From Cryptomeria japonica (taxonomy: Eukaryota > Streptophyta > Pinopsida > Cupressales > Cupressaceae): a stretch of DNA of 64,000 bases. Below the pieces are notes generated by a model. It worked only from the letters and a program-made list of their open reading frames with translations. It was not told the DNA's origin and ran no database searches. Position numbers and translations under genes: made by a program. Shown here piece after piece: positions 47,401-61,330 of the stretch. The number at the start of each line of letters is the position of its first letter. The stretch's first letter is position 1. Where the stretch lies: positions 213,072,997-213,136,996 of the forward strand of contig NC_081406.1 in NCBI RefSeq assembly GCF_030272615.1, written 5' to 3'.

Positions 47401-48865
47401 TGATTACTCCCAAAACACATAAATTGCATAAGCACAAAACACCAAATAAATTTCCAAGGAATACATGCAAGGAAAACTAGCCTTTAACACAAGCCATTCT
47501 TTTAATACAACATTAAATAAGAAAACATTACAAGAAAGGTAGAACCAACCTTAAACTGCCCAAAGGTATGCTAGTTTTGTTGAGGATGAGCAGCCCAATT
47601 CCACTAGACTTTCCTTTCTACACTTAGCCAAATTCTTAATTCCCAAATCTATCTTTTTCCTTTCAAAATTCTTTGTCCCCAAAAATGGAGAGTGGTGATT
47701 ACCCACTAATTTTCTCCTTCTTGCTTAAGAAGGCCTTAGTGAGAGTTCTCAAAAGTTTCTAAAACTAAAAAGGAAAGGTAGGGTAGAATGCGAAAGGGAT
47801 CTCACATTCAAAGAGGAAGGTTAACAACTTAGATGATCCTTCTAATTTTCTCAACTTAGGAAACCTACTTTTTAGGGTGTCTAAATGGTCACATGGGAGT
47901 TGAAACATGCCTAAAATTACTCCTAACCCTTAGGTATACCTTATGGGCTTTAGGAAAACCTATTAAACTACCCCTAGGTGTCCATTTAACCCTTTTTAAA
48001 CCCATCTGAAGTTAATTTTCGGGTCAAACTTAAGTTGACCATCCCAAAGATTCTTTTCCCAAGGCAATTATGGATTTACATTAAATTAATTGAAAAAGCT
48101 ATGGTTAAACAACTCCCTCCAAGAGACAAATTTAAAATCTAAAACCTAAATCGATCACATGTGTCAAGCGACACAATAAAAATACTTTTACAAAACTATA
48201 CATGAAATCTTGTCTCTTGTTGGATTTACACAAATAAACAAAATTCAATTTAACATTAATGCAAGAATCACTTTTACGAATAAAATACGATACAAATGGG
48301 GTGTTGTCTCTCCAAATAGACAAACCCTGGTTTTACGAATGCACATAGGTCTAGGTTTGGTTCTCCATAATATTTCCATGGTCACACGGATAATTTTCCT
48401 ACACATGTCAATTACACATTAGTAATTTCAAATAACCTCATATAACATTTAAACACATGAATAAGAATACACGTCAAACACTTTGCATACCATATACATT
48501 TAAACAAATCAATATATCTTACATCCAAATAAATCCACATATGCAGTTATCATAATCCTCATAATTTTATTCATTTATAAGATACGCATCATATTTCCAA
48601 CATCATAATAAATTTCTGCAAATCCAAATACAACTGACATACGTTAGTCCAAGATTATCCAATCAGTGGATCTTTTAGGATTTCAAATTCATAACGCATC
48701 AAAATGTACATCTCAAGGTGAAATAACTCTACAACTTGGTTCAATTAGTTTTCTCACCAAATCTATCTGTTGAACACAGTCCATTCTATTGAATTATATA
48801 GCATTTAATAGGGTCAAACATGGTCAACTAAGTTAATCAAAGCTTGGTTTGGGGAAGGCCTTACA
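44496..48865 (-). repeat. 3' LTR of the LARD (4370 bp)
   Basis: Aligned end to end with 52529-56984. It holds a G/C-rich palindrome-word array (45730-45875) that is shorter in the other LTR. Otherwise A/T-rich with no supported gene; small open frames are chance. Confidence 0.88.
45730..45875. repeat. Array of CCACAGTGG / CCACTGTGG palindromic words
   Basis: Seven or more copies or near-copies of CCACAGTGG and its reverse complement within 150 bp, separated by 8-17 bp. They alternate in orientation and could pair into nested hairpins. The other LTR (53940-54000) keeps only the outer part, with direct repeats of CAGTGGCGG at the deletion edges. Confidence 0.85.
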
Positions 48866-48877
48866 TCCTCCTCCCCT
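48866..48877 (-). other. Polypurine tract of the LARD
   Basis: Plus-strand TCCTCCTCCCCT is AGGGGAGGAGGA on the minus strand, directly before the 3' LTR start TGTAAGG. Confidence 0.75.
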
Positions 48878-51800
48878 AGAGTTCGACTTACTCCTGGAAG
48901 TCGCATGAGTAGAATTACGAAGTAGGGACATAACATTTCCCACCATTTCAAAGAGTTACTCAAAATCTTATCTTGCCTACAAGAAAGGTGAATTACCAAA
49001 ATCAACTTATTATTGTAATTAACTTACTATCTTCACAAGGTTAAATTCTTTATTACATTTCCCTTCAATCTTAGGTAGGTGTTTTACAATGTTCTATCTT
49101 TCAACAATCTTACATTAATGCGCCATCCAAACTATATCATTAACACACATCAACTCCCACAATCAGGGTTACACATATTGAATTTCTAGTAGTCCTACTT
49201 TGTTTAGGATTTGTTTAAAAGCATGTTTATCCTACTGCAATTGTCATCCATGCTTGCCACTAACGAGAATTGACATCGTAGTTTATTCTTAATGAATCTA
49301 CTTATTTTACATTCGAGGCACCTCATTAGGGTGTTAATACACTATTTGCTAAACCGTCCTAGGTGCATAATTTCCTCCAACTTTATTAGGTGACAAGGCA
49401 AAATCAAAATTAGGTTCTTCAATTCTGCCCTTATATAGGGTAGTTTTCTACCACTAGGGATTAAAATGTTTATATATTTCTAGGCTCCAAGGTTTAAGTT
49501 TTGTAGGAAGCATCATTCGCCATTTCCAAACATTAAGGTACACAACAATCCCATTCTAAGGGAGTGATGGAAGTTATTAATACTTATTTTAGATATCATC
49601 CACACAATCATCTCCATTCACAAGCTATATTTACCCGTCGACAATTATTACTTTCGCAATTCATTAGGCCTAGATCACACTATTGTTATAAATATTTCTC
49701 CTTCAGGTTACTCTCAATAATTTTTTTTTTTTTTCTTAGGAGGATATTCCTTCCTTTATCTTAATTTGATAAAACACATTCTTTGTTAATTCTTGTGCCT
49801 AATTTCACTCCTTGGGGTATTCACCCATGACACACTATCAATGGTTCAACGAACATGATAGACATTTACACAAATCACATCACTAGGGCTAGTTATATCA
49901 ACCATCAAAATGACCACTTTGACACTTTACAAGATCAAAATACAAGTTACTTCTGCCAAGTCCAATAAAAAGAAGAAAAATGCTAGCAATTGAAAAATAT
50001 TAAAACTAGAAACATGGCAAGTGCCATAGTTCATATAAAAAGAAACATAAATTTAGTGGTCCTCTCTTCATAATAAATAAATAAATAAAAATAACTAAAA
50101 GGAAATTTCTAGCCCCAGTGTGACAATATACTTTTCAAAGAAAATCCAAATTAATGTTGAATCAAACTCGAAACAAGATGACCATTCTAGCCATGCTATA
50201 GGGAGTAACCACAACACATCACCCAAGATCACATGTCCTGAGTGTGTTAGGAAGTGATTATTAGACTCTTGAGATTTAGATTCTTTATAATCCTTTATTG
50301 ATTTATGAAATAAATTCTTATACACAAGAGATCACATTCATTTTTATAAATCATGTTCCATTTTAACCTTCACATGCTTACTATTGCAAGCCACACTTTT
50401 TGATATGATTCGTTATCTATTTAGGGTTATTTAACATCCATAATTATATCTAACAGGTGATTGCACTAACTCTAGCATTCTCCATCCATTCTTCTTGGTC
50501 TTCCATTACTTATCCTAATATGCTAAACCCTGACTCAATGTTACGTGGTATCTTCAAGCATCGACACTTTCGTGTCTTACACACACGGTTGCTAGTTCGG
50601 TACAAAATTTGATACTTGTTTTCTTAGAGTCACTTAGGATTTGTATCATATAATTTTACTAGGGACATCATTTGTTTTCTTAGCGCCTTATGTTAGCTCC
50701 TTGTATTTTAACCTTTAACATTCACTTGCCTTCATTAGGTAGGATCTTTTGCCAAATTACTAACGCTCAAGGTTAAGAGCCATTTGGGGTGGAATTATTG
50801 TCAAGTAAGATTGATAACGGTTGATATCCATTTCTGCCCACACATTTCAAGACGTATTTCAAGCAACTCGGAGAGTGGACTTATCCTCTTCTACATCACT
50901 TATGCAACTTATGAAATCAAGGGGTGTGCAATTGAAAAGTGACCAACACTCCTCCTTTTAATTTAAATTTAGTAAAGAGGGAAGTTGTCTCGTTCCACAT
51001 TACTTATTTATATTTACTAACTAGCCATTTCCGACATATCACAACTTATGATTTCCTTCAATCCACAAAAATAAACACCTTATCGTCATAATATTTTGTT
51101 ACCTAATTACGGTATAACTTAAGGGTGTCCAATAACTACCAATGTCTTAAGACCCCTAATTTTCCACGTTCTCCCTTGGCTAACCACACAAGTTCAGCTC
51201 CTTATCTATGTGCTCATAAAATATTTTATACTGCCAACTAATTCTCATTAAAGCTTTGGTATTATATTACTGTTATACTATCTTTCCCTAAGCCATTTCC
51301 ATCTGTGCATTGTTTCATCCATCCTTAATGTTTTCGCATACCTCCACACTTGAGTGCCATAAATTGCAGATTTTCTTTCATTGTGCCTAATAGTTAAATT
51401 GTGTTACATACTATCTTGTACCTAGCAACCAGCCATGATTGGGTTGCCCCTTTCTCCTTAGGTTTTGAACAAAAACCAGATACACTTTTCTAGATTATAA
51501 GATTCTAATACTTTTACACCCCTTTCTCTTCAATAGGGATTTTTTTACGATTTCCCCAAATCAACTCTACTCTCTCTTCCATTATTTTATTTCTCCAAGA
51601 TTATCTTCCCATAAAGGAACTAGTTGAGGTTCTACTTGCTTGTTTCCATAGATGAACTTAGGGTTTATTGTAATTACGTGTTTTTTTACCCAAGAAGTTC
51701 ATGCCTCCTTTCTCTTTTTCTAACTCATCTATAGCATTACTAGGGTTTTCTGATTAGGGAGTTTGCCATTCATCATTTTAGTTCTAATCTTCAGGGTTAT

Positions 51801-52528
51801 CCCAGCTCTAGCTTCACTACACTACTACAAAAATTGCCTAACAAATGTTCTTTATAAGAAATCTAGCATAACCACATTCTTAAGGTACCTAGTCATTAGG
51901 ATAGGTTAATGCTTCTATCTGAGATTTGCAAGAGTTCTTTTTAACTCTTCTTCATTTATGTCTCCAATGGTGGCCTTGATCTTATAACCATCATAATTTC
52001 ATATAGCTTAAAACTTATCTTGAACTATCTCGACCTTATTTATCTTGTTTATTGTGCTTTTATCTTAGGTCTAACTATCTTGCTTGACTTGCCATGTCAA
52101 GAAAATATATCGATGGAAGGCATTCTTTTAGTTACCATCAGAGGTATTTATTGTAGAATTTAACTCCTCATATTTGATTTGATTAGGGCAATTATTGCAT
52201 TTTAGGTTCCAATTGAATGCTAACCTTATAAGTACTAATGATCTAAATTTCGTTTATTAAATACCAGGAATACTTCATATAAATTAAAATTGAAAAAAAA
52301 AATTTGTAGCCTTTTGGGGTTTTATTTAAGCCATAAATATTATGACTAATAAGTTTCAATTTTAGGGCTTTTAGTGACCCTTGGAACCCCTTGAATTGAT
52401 ATATGTTGATCTATTGATTTACAAGAATTTTCACTTATGTTTCACTTTTTTATTTTGCAAGTTTTCACCTACGTGTTACACTTCAAGCCATCGTTCGGTT
52501 TCAACTAAGTTATGAATGTAGCCCCAAC
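48866..52528 (-). other. Noncoding core of the LARD
   Basis: 3663 bp between the LTRs. I see no open frame above about 80 codons and no recognisable domain or RNA gene. The minus-strand start beside the 5' LTR reads GTTGGGGCTACATTCATAAC; TGGGGCTACA is a possible primer site, but I cannot assign its tRNA. Confidence 0.65.
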
Positions 52529-53542
52529 AATTTTTTTATTTTTTTTTAAAACACTTATTTACATGCAAGCTTTGCTTAATTAATTGTGACAACTTAACAA
52601 TTTTTCCAAATGAAACCCTCTTAAACATTATGAGGAAAATGGGTTTCTAAAGAGAACGATGAATTAAAGTTTAAATAGAAACCTAAAGTTTCGGTAAAAA
52701 TCCTAGACGATAAAATCAAAATATTACTTACATAACAATTACGATAACTCTAAAAATCAAGAGATCAAATTAACTTTATAAGGGTACTATTCAATTCACT
52801 CCAATGTCCCTTTCTTCGGTTACGTTTCATAATAATAATTAGATCATCTTCCACTAAGAAGACATTAATATAATTACTAGATTTGATAATGTCCATTATT
52901 TACTAAATACCAACACTATTACTATTTCATTTCATTAATATTACCTAATTGAGCAGATACATTTAAGGTGCCAAACATCATTATGATAATTAAATTATCA
53001 AATAAAAGTATCCACATGGGTTAGCTAGGTTCGCAAGACTTAGTCCCTAAATTTTATTATAGGGTAATTATATTGCGCCATTACCATATCTTCTTCAATT
53101 AATTATTTTACTATATTGAATCATTCCGTTTAATTATAAAAATAAAACCTCTTAGATCTCTAAAGTGTAATTACATATTATAAATCAAGTGGTTATATAT
53201 TACTTTTTCCAAACATCGACTATTAATATTTTGAATTCAATATTCACATTTCCTCTTGCTTTAAATTCAATTAATAAATCTTCTCAAATATAATTACTCA
53301 ATAGTAATGTTGTAGAGAAATTCATTACTTATTCCATTAAATTCCAACTAGTTTATGGAATCCCAAAAATAACTTACGAGATCCATTAAAATTCTTTAAA
53401 AAAAATAAACTCCAAAATTAAATAGAATTTATACATCCTTATTAAATATACCCATATGTTTATTTTGAATCATATATAAAATTTAAACACTTAGTAAAAT
53501 AATTTATCTAAAATTTGCCCCCCCTATCCACTCCTATCTTTA

Positions 53543-53665
<123 letters not shown>

Positions 53666-54075
53666 TATATACAAAAATAAATATGTTTCCACCCTTAAAA
53701 ATCGCCCATGCAAAAACCCTAACTAAAAAAATATATAAATATATTATCAAATACCCTACTTTTCAAACTCTCTTCTTCCTTCATGCTACCCTAGCCCTAC
53801 CTGGGCTAGGGTTTAATCCTTATCTTTTTTTTAGGGCGCTGGATTTGTACCAGCGGGCGACCATGGAGAGTCTTCGACGAAGGGGGAGACGGGGTGGAGA
53901 GAGCGGAGGGCGCCGGTGGCTCCACTCGGGCTCCGCTCACTGTGGGTTTCCATAGTGGCGGCTCAGGCCGAGCCGACCACTATGCTTAGCACAGTGGGTT
54001 CGGCCCATGCCCTACCACTATTTTTTATTTTTTTTTAAATTTCGTTTAAATTTTTTTTTCGTAGCTTTTAAATAA

Positions 54076-54119
<44 letters not shown>

Positions 54120-55251
54120 ATAGGTATGTTTTTGGGATGAAGAACAATAAACATATATTTATATGTATATAATTTTGTTTGTATACTTAAATTTACTTTT
54201 GTAGCATAATAAATCTAGGTCTATTTTTTTTTTACTATAAAAATCATCATAAATCATTGAAACCACTATTTTCTTTAAATTTAGTTCCCTTCAATAATTT
54301 CTTAGTTGCTAAAGGAAATAATTAGGCTAACTAAATATAGATTTTCTTTCTGTAAAAATAAGAAATTAACAGCATTAGATGTACTTAGAACGACATCATT
54401 AGAATTTATTCATTTTCATTAAATCTGATTAACTATAGGATTTATTTCTGCAATAAATAAATGACAGAGTCTGATAATTCTATAGCAACTAGCGTTATGA
54501 CAAATTTTAATGAAATTATCAGCAACTAAATAAATCTACAATTTATTAATTTCAAACCCTAGAGATGGCTATAAAATCTTTGATTTTATTTTCTGCAAAT
54601 AATTTAAATAACAGATTTTAAATACTAAGTTTTGCATTCCCATACATATATCTAAAATGTATTATTTCCAGCCTATCACATGCAAGCATATCTAGTCCAT
54701 TTCTCTTCTAATAATTCATTTTAAATGCGTAAGGGAACTAACAATTTTCTTTCTTTTCAAATTATCCTATACACACATTTTTTTTTTCAAAACATAGGAA
54801 CCAAATAAAAAATAATCTTTTTCTTTTCTGCAATATAACTTAAAGGACTATTACAAATATTTAAATCTTATCTCCCAAATACTCGTCACTTTACAAATAG
54901 GTCTCTCATTTTTAATACATGAGGAAAATGATAAATACATCTCCAACCACTTTTCTGCAATTACTAATTCCAGCCACATCTACTTGTCCTGCTATTTTCT
55001 ACTGACAACCTGCAATTATAATCAAAGAGATGACCATGGAGTGCTAACCTCCCAGCCTAGGATAACTAGTAGCCACCCCCGAGCTTGGAGAACCAAGCCC
55101 TAGATAGGTAACACACATGCAAACACAAAAGGTAAGGGAAAACACAATCTCAAACACAATCCCAACCTAGGCTACACTGCACCACACATTTGTGATGTCT
55201 TTTCAAGGGTGGTAGTGGACCAAGTACCCTGAGGAGACTGCAAGTATGGTA

Positions 55252-55305
55252 AAACATATAGCCACCTCATGGCAAACAAAACATATAGCCACCTCATGGC
55301 AAACC
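55252..55305. repeat. 27-bp tandem duplication in the right LARD LTR
   Basis: AAAACATATAGCCACCTCAT plus GGCAAAC occurs twice in tandem. The left LTR has one copy at about 47159. Confidence 0.92.
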
Positions 55306-56984
55306 AAATAGATCAAGTATAACAACCCCACATTCCTTATGCCCCCCAAGGCATTCATGCCTTATTTCCCTCCTTATGACCCCCAATGCATAAACAAGCC
55401 ATGCAGCAAGGGCCACATAAAATCCCTTGTGATCACTCTCATAACGAGAGCCTCTCACTTGAGGGTTGTCACTTCTACCACCCACAAGACCATCATCTCT
55501 CCCAAGAGTAGGAGGTCTTGATTACTCTCAAAACACATAAATTGCATAAGCATAAAACACCAAATAAATTTCCAAGGAATACATGCAAGGAAAACTAGCC
55601 TTTAACACAAGCCATTCTTTTAATACAACATTCAATAAGAAAACATTACAAGAAAGGTAGAACCAACCTTAAACTGCCCAAAGGTATGCTAGTTTTGTTG
55701 AGGATGAGCAGCCCAATTCCACCAGACTTTCCTTTCTACACTTAGCCAAATTCTTAATTCCCAAATCTATCTTTTTCCTTTCAAAATTCTTTGTCCCCAA
55801 AAATGGAGAGTGGGTGATTACCCACTAATTTTCTCCTTCTTGCTTAAGAAGGCCTTAGTGAGAGTTCTCAGAAGTTTCTAAAACTAAAAAGGAAAGGTAG
55901 GGTAGAATGGGAAAGGGATCTCACATTCAAAGAGGAAGGTTAACAACTTAGATGATCCTTCTAATTTTCTCAACTTAGGAAACCCACTTTTTAGGGTGTC
56001 TAAATGGTCACATGGGAGTTGAAACATGCCTAAAATTACTCCTAACCCTTAGGTATACCTTATGGGCTTTAGGAAAACCTATTAAACTACCCCTAGGTGT
56101 CTATTTAACCCTTTTAAAACCCATCTGAAGCTAATTTTCGGGTCAAACTTAAGTTGACCATCCCAAAGATTCTTTTCCCAAGGCAATTATGGATTTACAT
56201 TAAATTAATTGAAAAAGCTATGGTTAAATAGTTGCCTCCAAGAGACAAATTTAAAATCCAAAACCTAAATCGATCACATGTGTCAAGCGACACAATAAAA
56301 ATACTTTTATGAAACTATACATGAAATCTTCTCTCTTGTTGGATTTACACAAATAAACAAAATTCAATTTAACATTCATGCAACAATCACTTTTACGAAT
56401 AAAATATGATATAAATGGGGTGTTGTCTGTCGAAATAGACAAACCCTGGTTTTACGAACGCACATAGGTCTAGGTTTGGTTCTCCATAATATTTCCATGG
56501 TCACATGGATAATTTTCCTGCACATCTCAATTACACATTAGTAATTTCAAATAACCTCATATAACATTTAAACACATGAATACGAATACACGTCAAACAC
56601 TCTGCATACCATATACATTTAAACAAATCAATACATCTTACATCCAAATAAATCCACATACGCAGTTATCATAATCCTCATAACTTTATTCATTCATAAG
56701 ATACGCATCATATTTCCAACATCATAATAAAGTTCTACAAATCCAGATGCATCTGACATACGTTAGTCCAAGATTATCCAACCAGTGGATTTTTTAGGAT
56801 TTCAAATTCATAACGCATCAAAATGTACACCTCAAGGTGAAATAACTCTATAACTTGGTTCAATTACTTTTCTCACCAAATCTATTTGTCGAACATAGTC
56901 CATTCTATTGAATCATATAGCATTTAATAGGGTCAAACATGGTCAACTAAGTTAATCAAACCTTGGTTTGGGGAAGGCCTTACA

Positions 56985-57260
56985 CCATCCTCAGGCACCT
57001 TCGAGAGGTTTTCACCTTCGGATACGTCCTTTATTTTTAGTTTTTTAGGGTCAAATAGTACCACAATGTGGTTTTCACAATAAGACCCATGATTTGTTTT
57101 TATTTTTATTCTTTTGCGACTAGAAGGTTTGGCATTCTCTCCAAGGTATGTCATGCTATTGAGTTCTATGATGTATGTTGCTTTGTTGTCCCTGATGGAT
57201 AAATAATTTCTTATGCCAAGGTAATCAATAAAGGCCTCATCATTTTGGAAGACGTCTAGT
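56985..57260 (-). pseudogene. Gypsy Tat-like polyprotein, middle piece
   Basis: The minus strand reads DNKATYIIELNSMTYLGENA then GSYCENHIVVLFDPKKLKI and SEGENLSKVPEDG, ending at the LARD edge. It joins SILPKSLGMTYGRFDTLS at 44490. This is the linker between protease and RT. It is open for about 90 codons. Confidence 0.75.
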
Positions 57261-57338
57261 CAATGAGTTGTGGATGAACAAGGAGAAGGCCATCAGTATT
57301 TTCAAAGTCAATGGGGGTAAAGGTAAAGACACAAGTGG

Positions 57339-58989
57339 TGCAAGAGCACCCAGGCCAACCTACAAAACTAAGAAGACAATGAAGATACCAGGAAGATTTT
57401 ATGAAGCAAATCAAGTTGATTGGAGAGTTTTAGAGCCAATAATGGCTTTTGAAAGCAATAAATCATATGTAATGTGTAAAAGTCCTAAAGGTCATGATAA
57501 AGGCCCTAGGACCAAAATGCTATGTAATTGGGTTAATGATGCCTAGGATTCTAGATAGGTTGAATAAGGGTCTATTATGATTTGAATGATCATATCATGA
57601 TTAAAACCCATTGATTTGATAGGTTTTAGTTGATTGAAGCTTTAAAAATGAAGTTTAAATTCAAAAATTGGATTTCCAACAGCTAGTTCCAGTTTTGGTG
57701 GGAATTAAGTTTTGGAGTTGTTTAAACATTTTAATCACTCTAATTAGTTGGGGATCGGTTGGAGTTGGTTGGGGAAGTTCTTATAAAGTCTCTTATGTCA
57801 TTTTTGTGTGGTTGGATGATGTTGGTATGGACTTGTACGGACTGTTCCAGAAAAGCAATAAAAATCTCTTTATTTCCTATCAAATATTGTGTTATTCATG
57901 CTTTCTTTGCATTGATCGGTTAAGGGGTCACAATTGCTATACATCGGGGGTTTATATATTATTTATTTCATGTTTTTGAGTGCATTTTTAAGTCTTTAAA
58001 GTTGCATATTTATATTTATTGATGACTGTCCCAGGAAAATCCGGGATTTCTCACTAATTTGTGAGACTCCAAGCATGTGTGGATCCATCCTATGAATGTA
58101 CAGGTCTGATTCTCATAGGGTGGATGCCTAATGACATGTAAAATATTTTACTAACCCATGATTGATAGGAAGGAGTGAAGAGTGCAGGTGTACACCATGA
58201 AAGTTGCATGAAAGTTGAAGAAAAATGACTGAAAATGTGTGAAAATGACGGCTAGAGTGTAGCAGTAGAGAATTTGATTGAATAAGGGGGGTATTTTATG
58301 CATTTAAGTGTCTATACACACCATTGTGAAGGTTTTTGAACTTTGGTTGAGCCTCAGAAGTGACTGGAGGTGGGATTTTGAGAAAGCCCTAGTTGGAAGG
58401 TTGATTTAGTGAGGTTTTTGGAGTTTGGGTGTTTAGGAGTGCAACCAAAACTTAAAACCTATAAAATCCTTGGATTGAGACCATAAAAAGAGACTATACA
58501 TAAGGGTTAAGTCTGAAAATGAGTTTGGAGGGTACTTCCTTCACAAAAGTGACCTAATTAGCCCTCATGGTGACTAGGGACAACAGTTTTTTGAATGATT
58601 TGTTCCAAAACAACCATAGGCAATATTTTGGGTGTTGATAGAGGTTGATATTGGGTATCTAAATAAATCATAAATTTTTTTGGTGTTTAGGGAAATGTGT
58701 GTGAAAAGAGCCAAAAACAGCCCAACAGGCTACTAGGAGACTAGGCCTAGTGAAGGGCTAGATTTGGGTTTTTGTATCAGTTGATGAGTTGAGGGTTTGA
58801 AAACCTTAGAGACATTTTAGTTGAAGTTATTTGATGTGTGTGGAGGTGGAGGAAACACCTGATTAAGGTGAAGACAATTTTTGAGCCTATTGACGCACTT
58901 TGAGCATTTGAAACACCATTGAGTGTTGGGGTTTGGGTCCATATTCCACTTAAGTTACAAGTTTGCAACTAAATCCTCCATCTTCTACA
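57339..58989 (+). repeat. 5' LTR of the gag-protease element
   Basis: 1651 bp. The first 208 bp are open (APRPTYKTKKTMKIPGRFYE to CNWVNDA, stop at 57544). It ends CCATCTTCTACA, then TCAAG and the primer site. Confidence 0.88.
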
Positions 58990-58994
58990 TCAAG

Positions 58995-59005
58995 TGGTAT
59001 CAAAG
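58995..59005 (+). other. Primer binding site of the gag-protease element
   Basis: TGGTATCAAAG, initiator-Met tRNA type with one change, five bases after the LTR. Confidence 0.8.
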
Positions 59006-59044
59006 AATCAATAAAAGATCTAGTGTAGGTTTGTTAAGTTAGTT

Positions 59045-61330
59045 ATGGCACCTAAGAATCAGTTGGCAAGAGAACTAGAAGAATTGAAGGAAATCCTAGA
59101 AAGGGAAAGAAGGGAAAGAAGGGAACAAGATGCAGCAAGAGAGCAGGCTAAGGAAAGAGAAGAAAGACAATGGAGAAGGGAGAGAGAAGCTATGCAATCA
59201 AGGATAGATAACCTTGAGAGGAATAGAAGAAGAGAAGAGAAAGACAACCTAGAAGGCAATGATGAAGAAGAAGTGAATGAGATAGCAGACCAAGAGCAGT
59301 GAACAAATGACATAGAGGACCCTGAAGAAAAGAGATTTGTTAGATTGTTGAAAGAAGTACAAGGTAGTGGAGGTAAGAGTCATATTGATTTGCCTATCTA
59401 TCAGGGAAAGATGGATAGTGAAGAGGTGTTAGGATGGTTGGATGCCTTAGATAACTATTTTGAGTTTGAAGAAATGGAAGAGAAGAGGAAAGTGAAATTT
59501 GCAAAGACTAAGTTGAGAGGTACAACATTGACATGGTGGACTAGTTTTCAGAATGATAGGATGGCAAGAGGATTAACAAAAGTGTCTACATGGTCAAGAA
59601 TGAAAATTTTGATGAAAGAGCAGTTCCTACCATCTGATTATACCATTCATGTGAAGAGGATGAGAAAGAATTTGAAACAAAAAGAGATGGATGTAATGGC
59701 TTACACTGAGCAATTTCAAAAGCTTAGTATCAGAGGAGGATATGAGGAAGAAGATGAGAAAGTAGCCAGGTATATAAATGGCTTAAGATTTAATTTGCAA
59801 GATGAGATTGGTCTACAAATACTGAAAACAATAGGTGAATGTTATCAATTTGCAATTAGAGCAGAAGAGAAGGTGAAAAGAAAACAAGAAAGATCAGGTA
59901 ATGGTGGAAGAGGAGGCATTTCTAATAGAGGAAGAGGTAACAGAGATCAAGGGAAAGACAACAATGAGAAAGGTAAAGAAATTTTTTCAGAACCAAGAGG
60001 AGAATACAACCATAGAAGTGGTAGATTTGGAAGAGGAAGTGGAATCTTTATAGGTAAGTGTTTTCATTGCAATGAGATTGGGCACCAATCATTCAGATGT
60101 CCTAAGTGGATTGAATCAGATCAAGGCAGAGATAGAAGAGTGAATATGGTACAAGAAGATGAGAAGAAAGAAGAATCAAAGAGAGCAGACCCTGTCCTTG
60201 AAGGTGACTTCTTGATGGTAAGGCAAGGTGAGAAACTTCAGCAAGAACCAAAGGTAATAATCTTCAAAACTACTTGTTTATGCAAAGGAAAGATATGTAA
60301 GGTAATCATTGATTCAGGATCACATAGTAATCTTGTGTCTCTTGATATGATAACCAAGTTAGGAATTGTACCATTTGACCATCCTAATCCCTACAAGGCC
60401 ACTTGGGTTACCCAACAACAACATGTAGAGGTTAGTTTGAAGGCTTATGTGAATTTTTCTATTGGTCCATATCAAGATAAGGTATTATGTGATGTGGTTC
60501 CTATGACTTGTGCACATTTGATATTAGGAAGGCCTTGGAAACATAGTAGAAGAACAATACATGATGGTTTTGATAACACATATTTGGTTCATAAAGATGG
60601 CTAGAGATATAAGTTGAATCCTTTACCTTTGGGGGTCTTGAAAGAGCATCCTATAATATGTTTTGGGGAGCATTTACCAATGATAAGGCAGGTTGAAAAA
60701 CAAGAAGATACTGGTTGGAAGGAAGATGTTAATTTGTAGAAGACTATGAGGAAGAATAGTCCTCTTCATGATGATTTATGGGATTTGTCTTTTGTGCAAG
60801 TTGGTTCAGTCAAATGTCCTATTGTTGAGCAGGGATATGTGAGTGTGAAAGAGAAGTTGCAAGTATAGCAAGTGGATCAGAGAAGAGCAAATGTATAGAT
60901 TGGTTATGAGCAGCAATGTCCTAAACAAGAGCAGCCAAATACATGTTTTCTTTCTAATATAATGTAAGATGTGACTACAGGTTTGAGAAGTAGAAAGAAG
61001 GTGAGTTTTGTGGATTATTTCATTCCTCAATCAGAATTTGTAAGGAGCCAAAAGCAATCTGATATTTGGAAGCAGCAGCATCACTCTTGGGACAACAGTA
61101 TTTTAATTGGTGGGGAGTATGGTGTAGGAGCACCCAGGCCAACCTACAAAACTAAGAAGACAATGAAGATATCAGGAAGATTTTATGAAGAAAATCAAGT
61201 AGATTGGAGAGATTTAGAGCCAATAATGGCTTTTGAAAGAAATAAATCATATGTAATGTGTAAAACTCCTAAAGGTCCTGATAAAGGCCCTAGGACCAAA
61301 ATGCTATGTAATTGGGTTAATGATGCTTAG
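59045..61330 (+). pseudogene. Gypsy-type Gag-protease polyprotein reaching into the 3' LTR
   Basis: One frame of 762 codons from ATG 59045 to TAG 61328, with no frameshift. It starts with an E/R-rich coiled coil (MAPKNQLARELEELKEILER). Next comes the retrotransposon Gag domain (LDALDNYFEFEEMEEKRKVK, LTWWTSFQNDRMARG, MAYTEQFQKLSIRGGYEEED). Then an RG-rich stretch, the CCHC knuckle CFHCNEIGHQSFRC (about 60058), and an aspartic protease (VIIDSGSHSNLVSLDMITKL, LILGRPWKHSRRTIHDGFDN). Stops lie at 59300, 60602, 60737 and four more. Beyond 60604 the frame stays readable, crosses the purine tract and continues 208 bases inside the LTR. RT, RNase H and integrase are absent. Confidence 0.87.
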
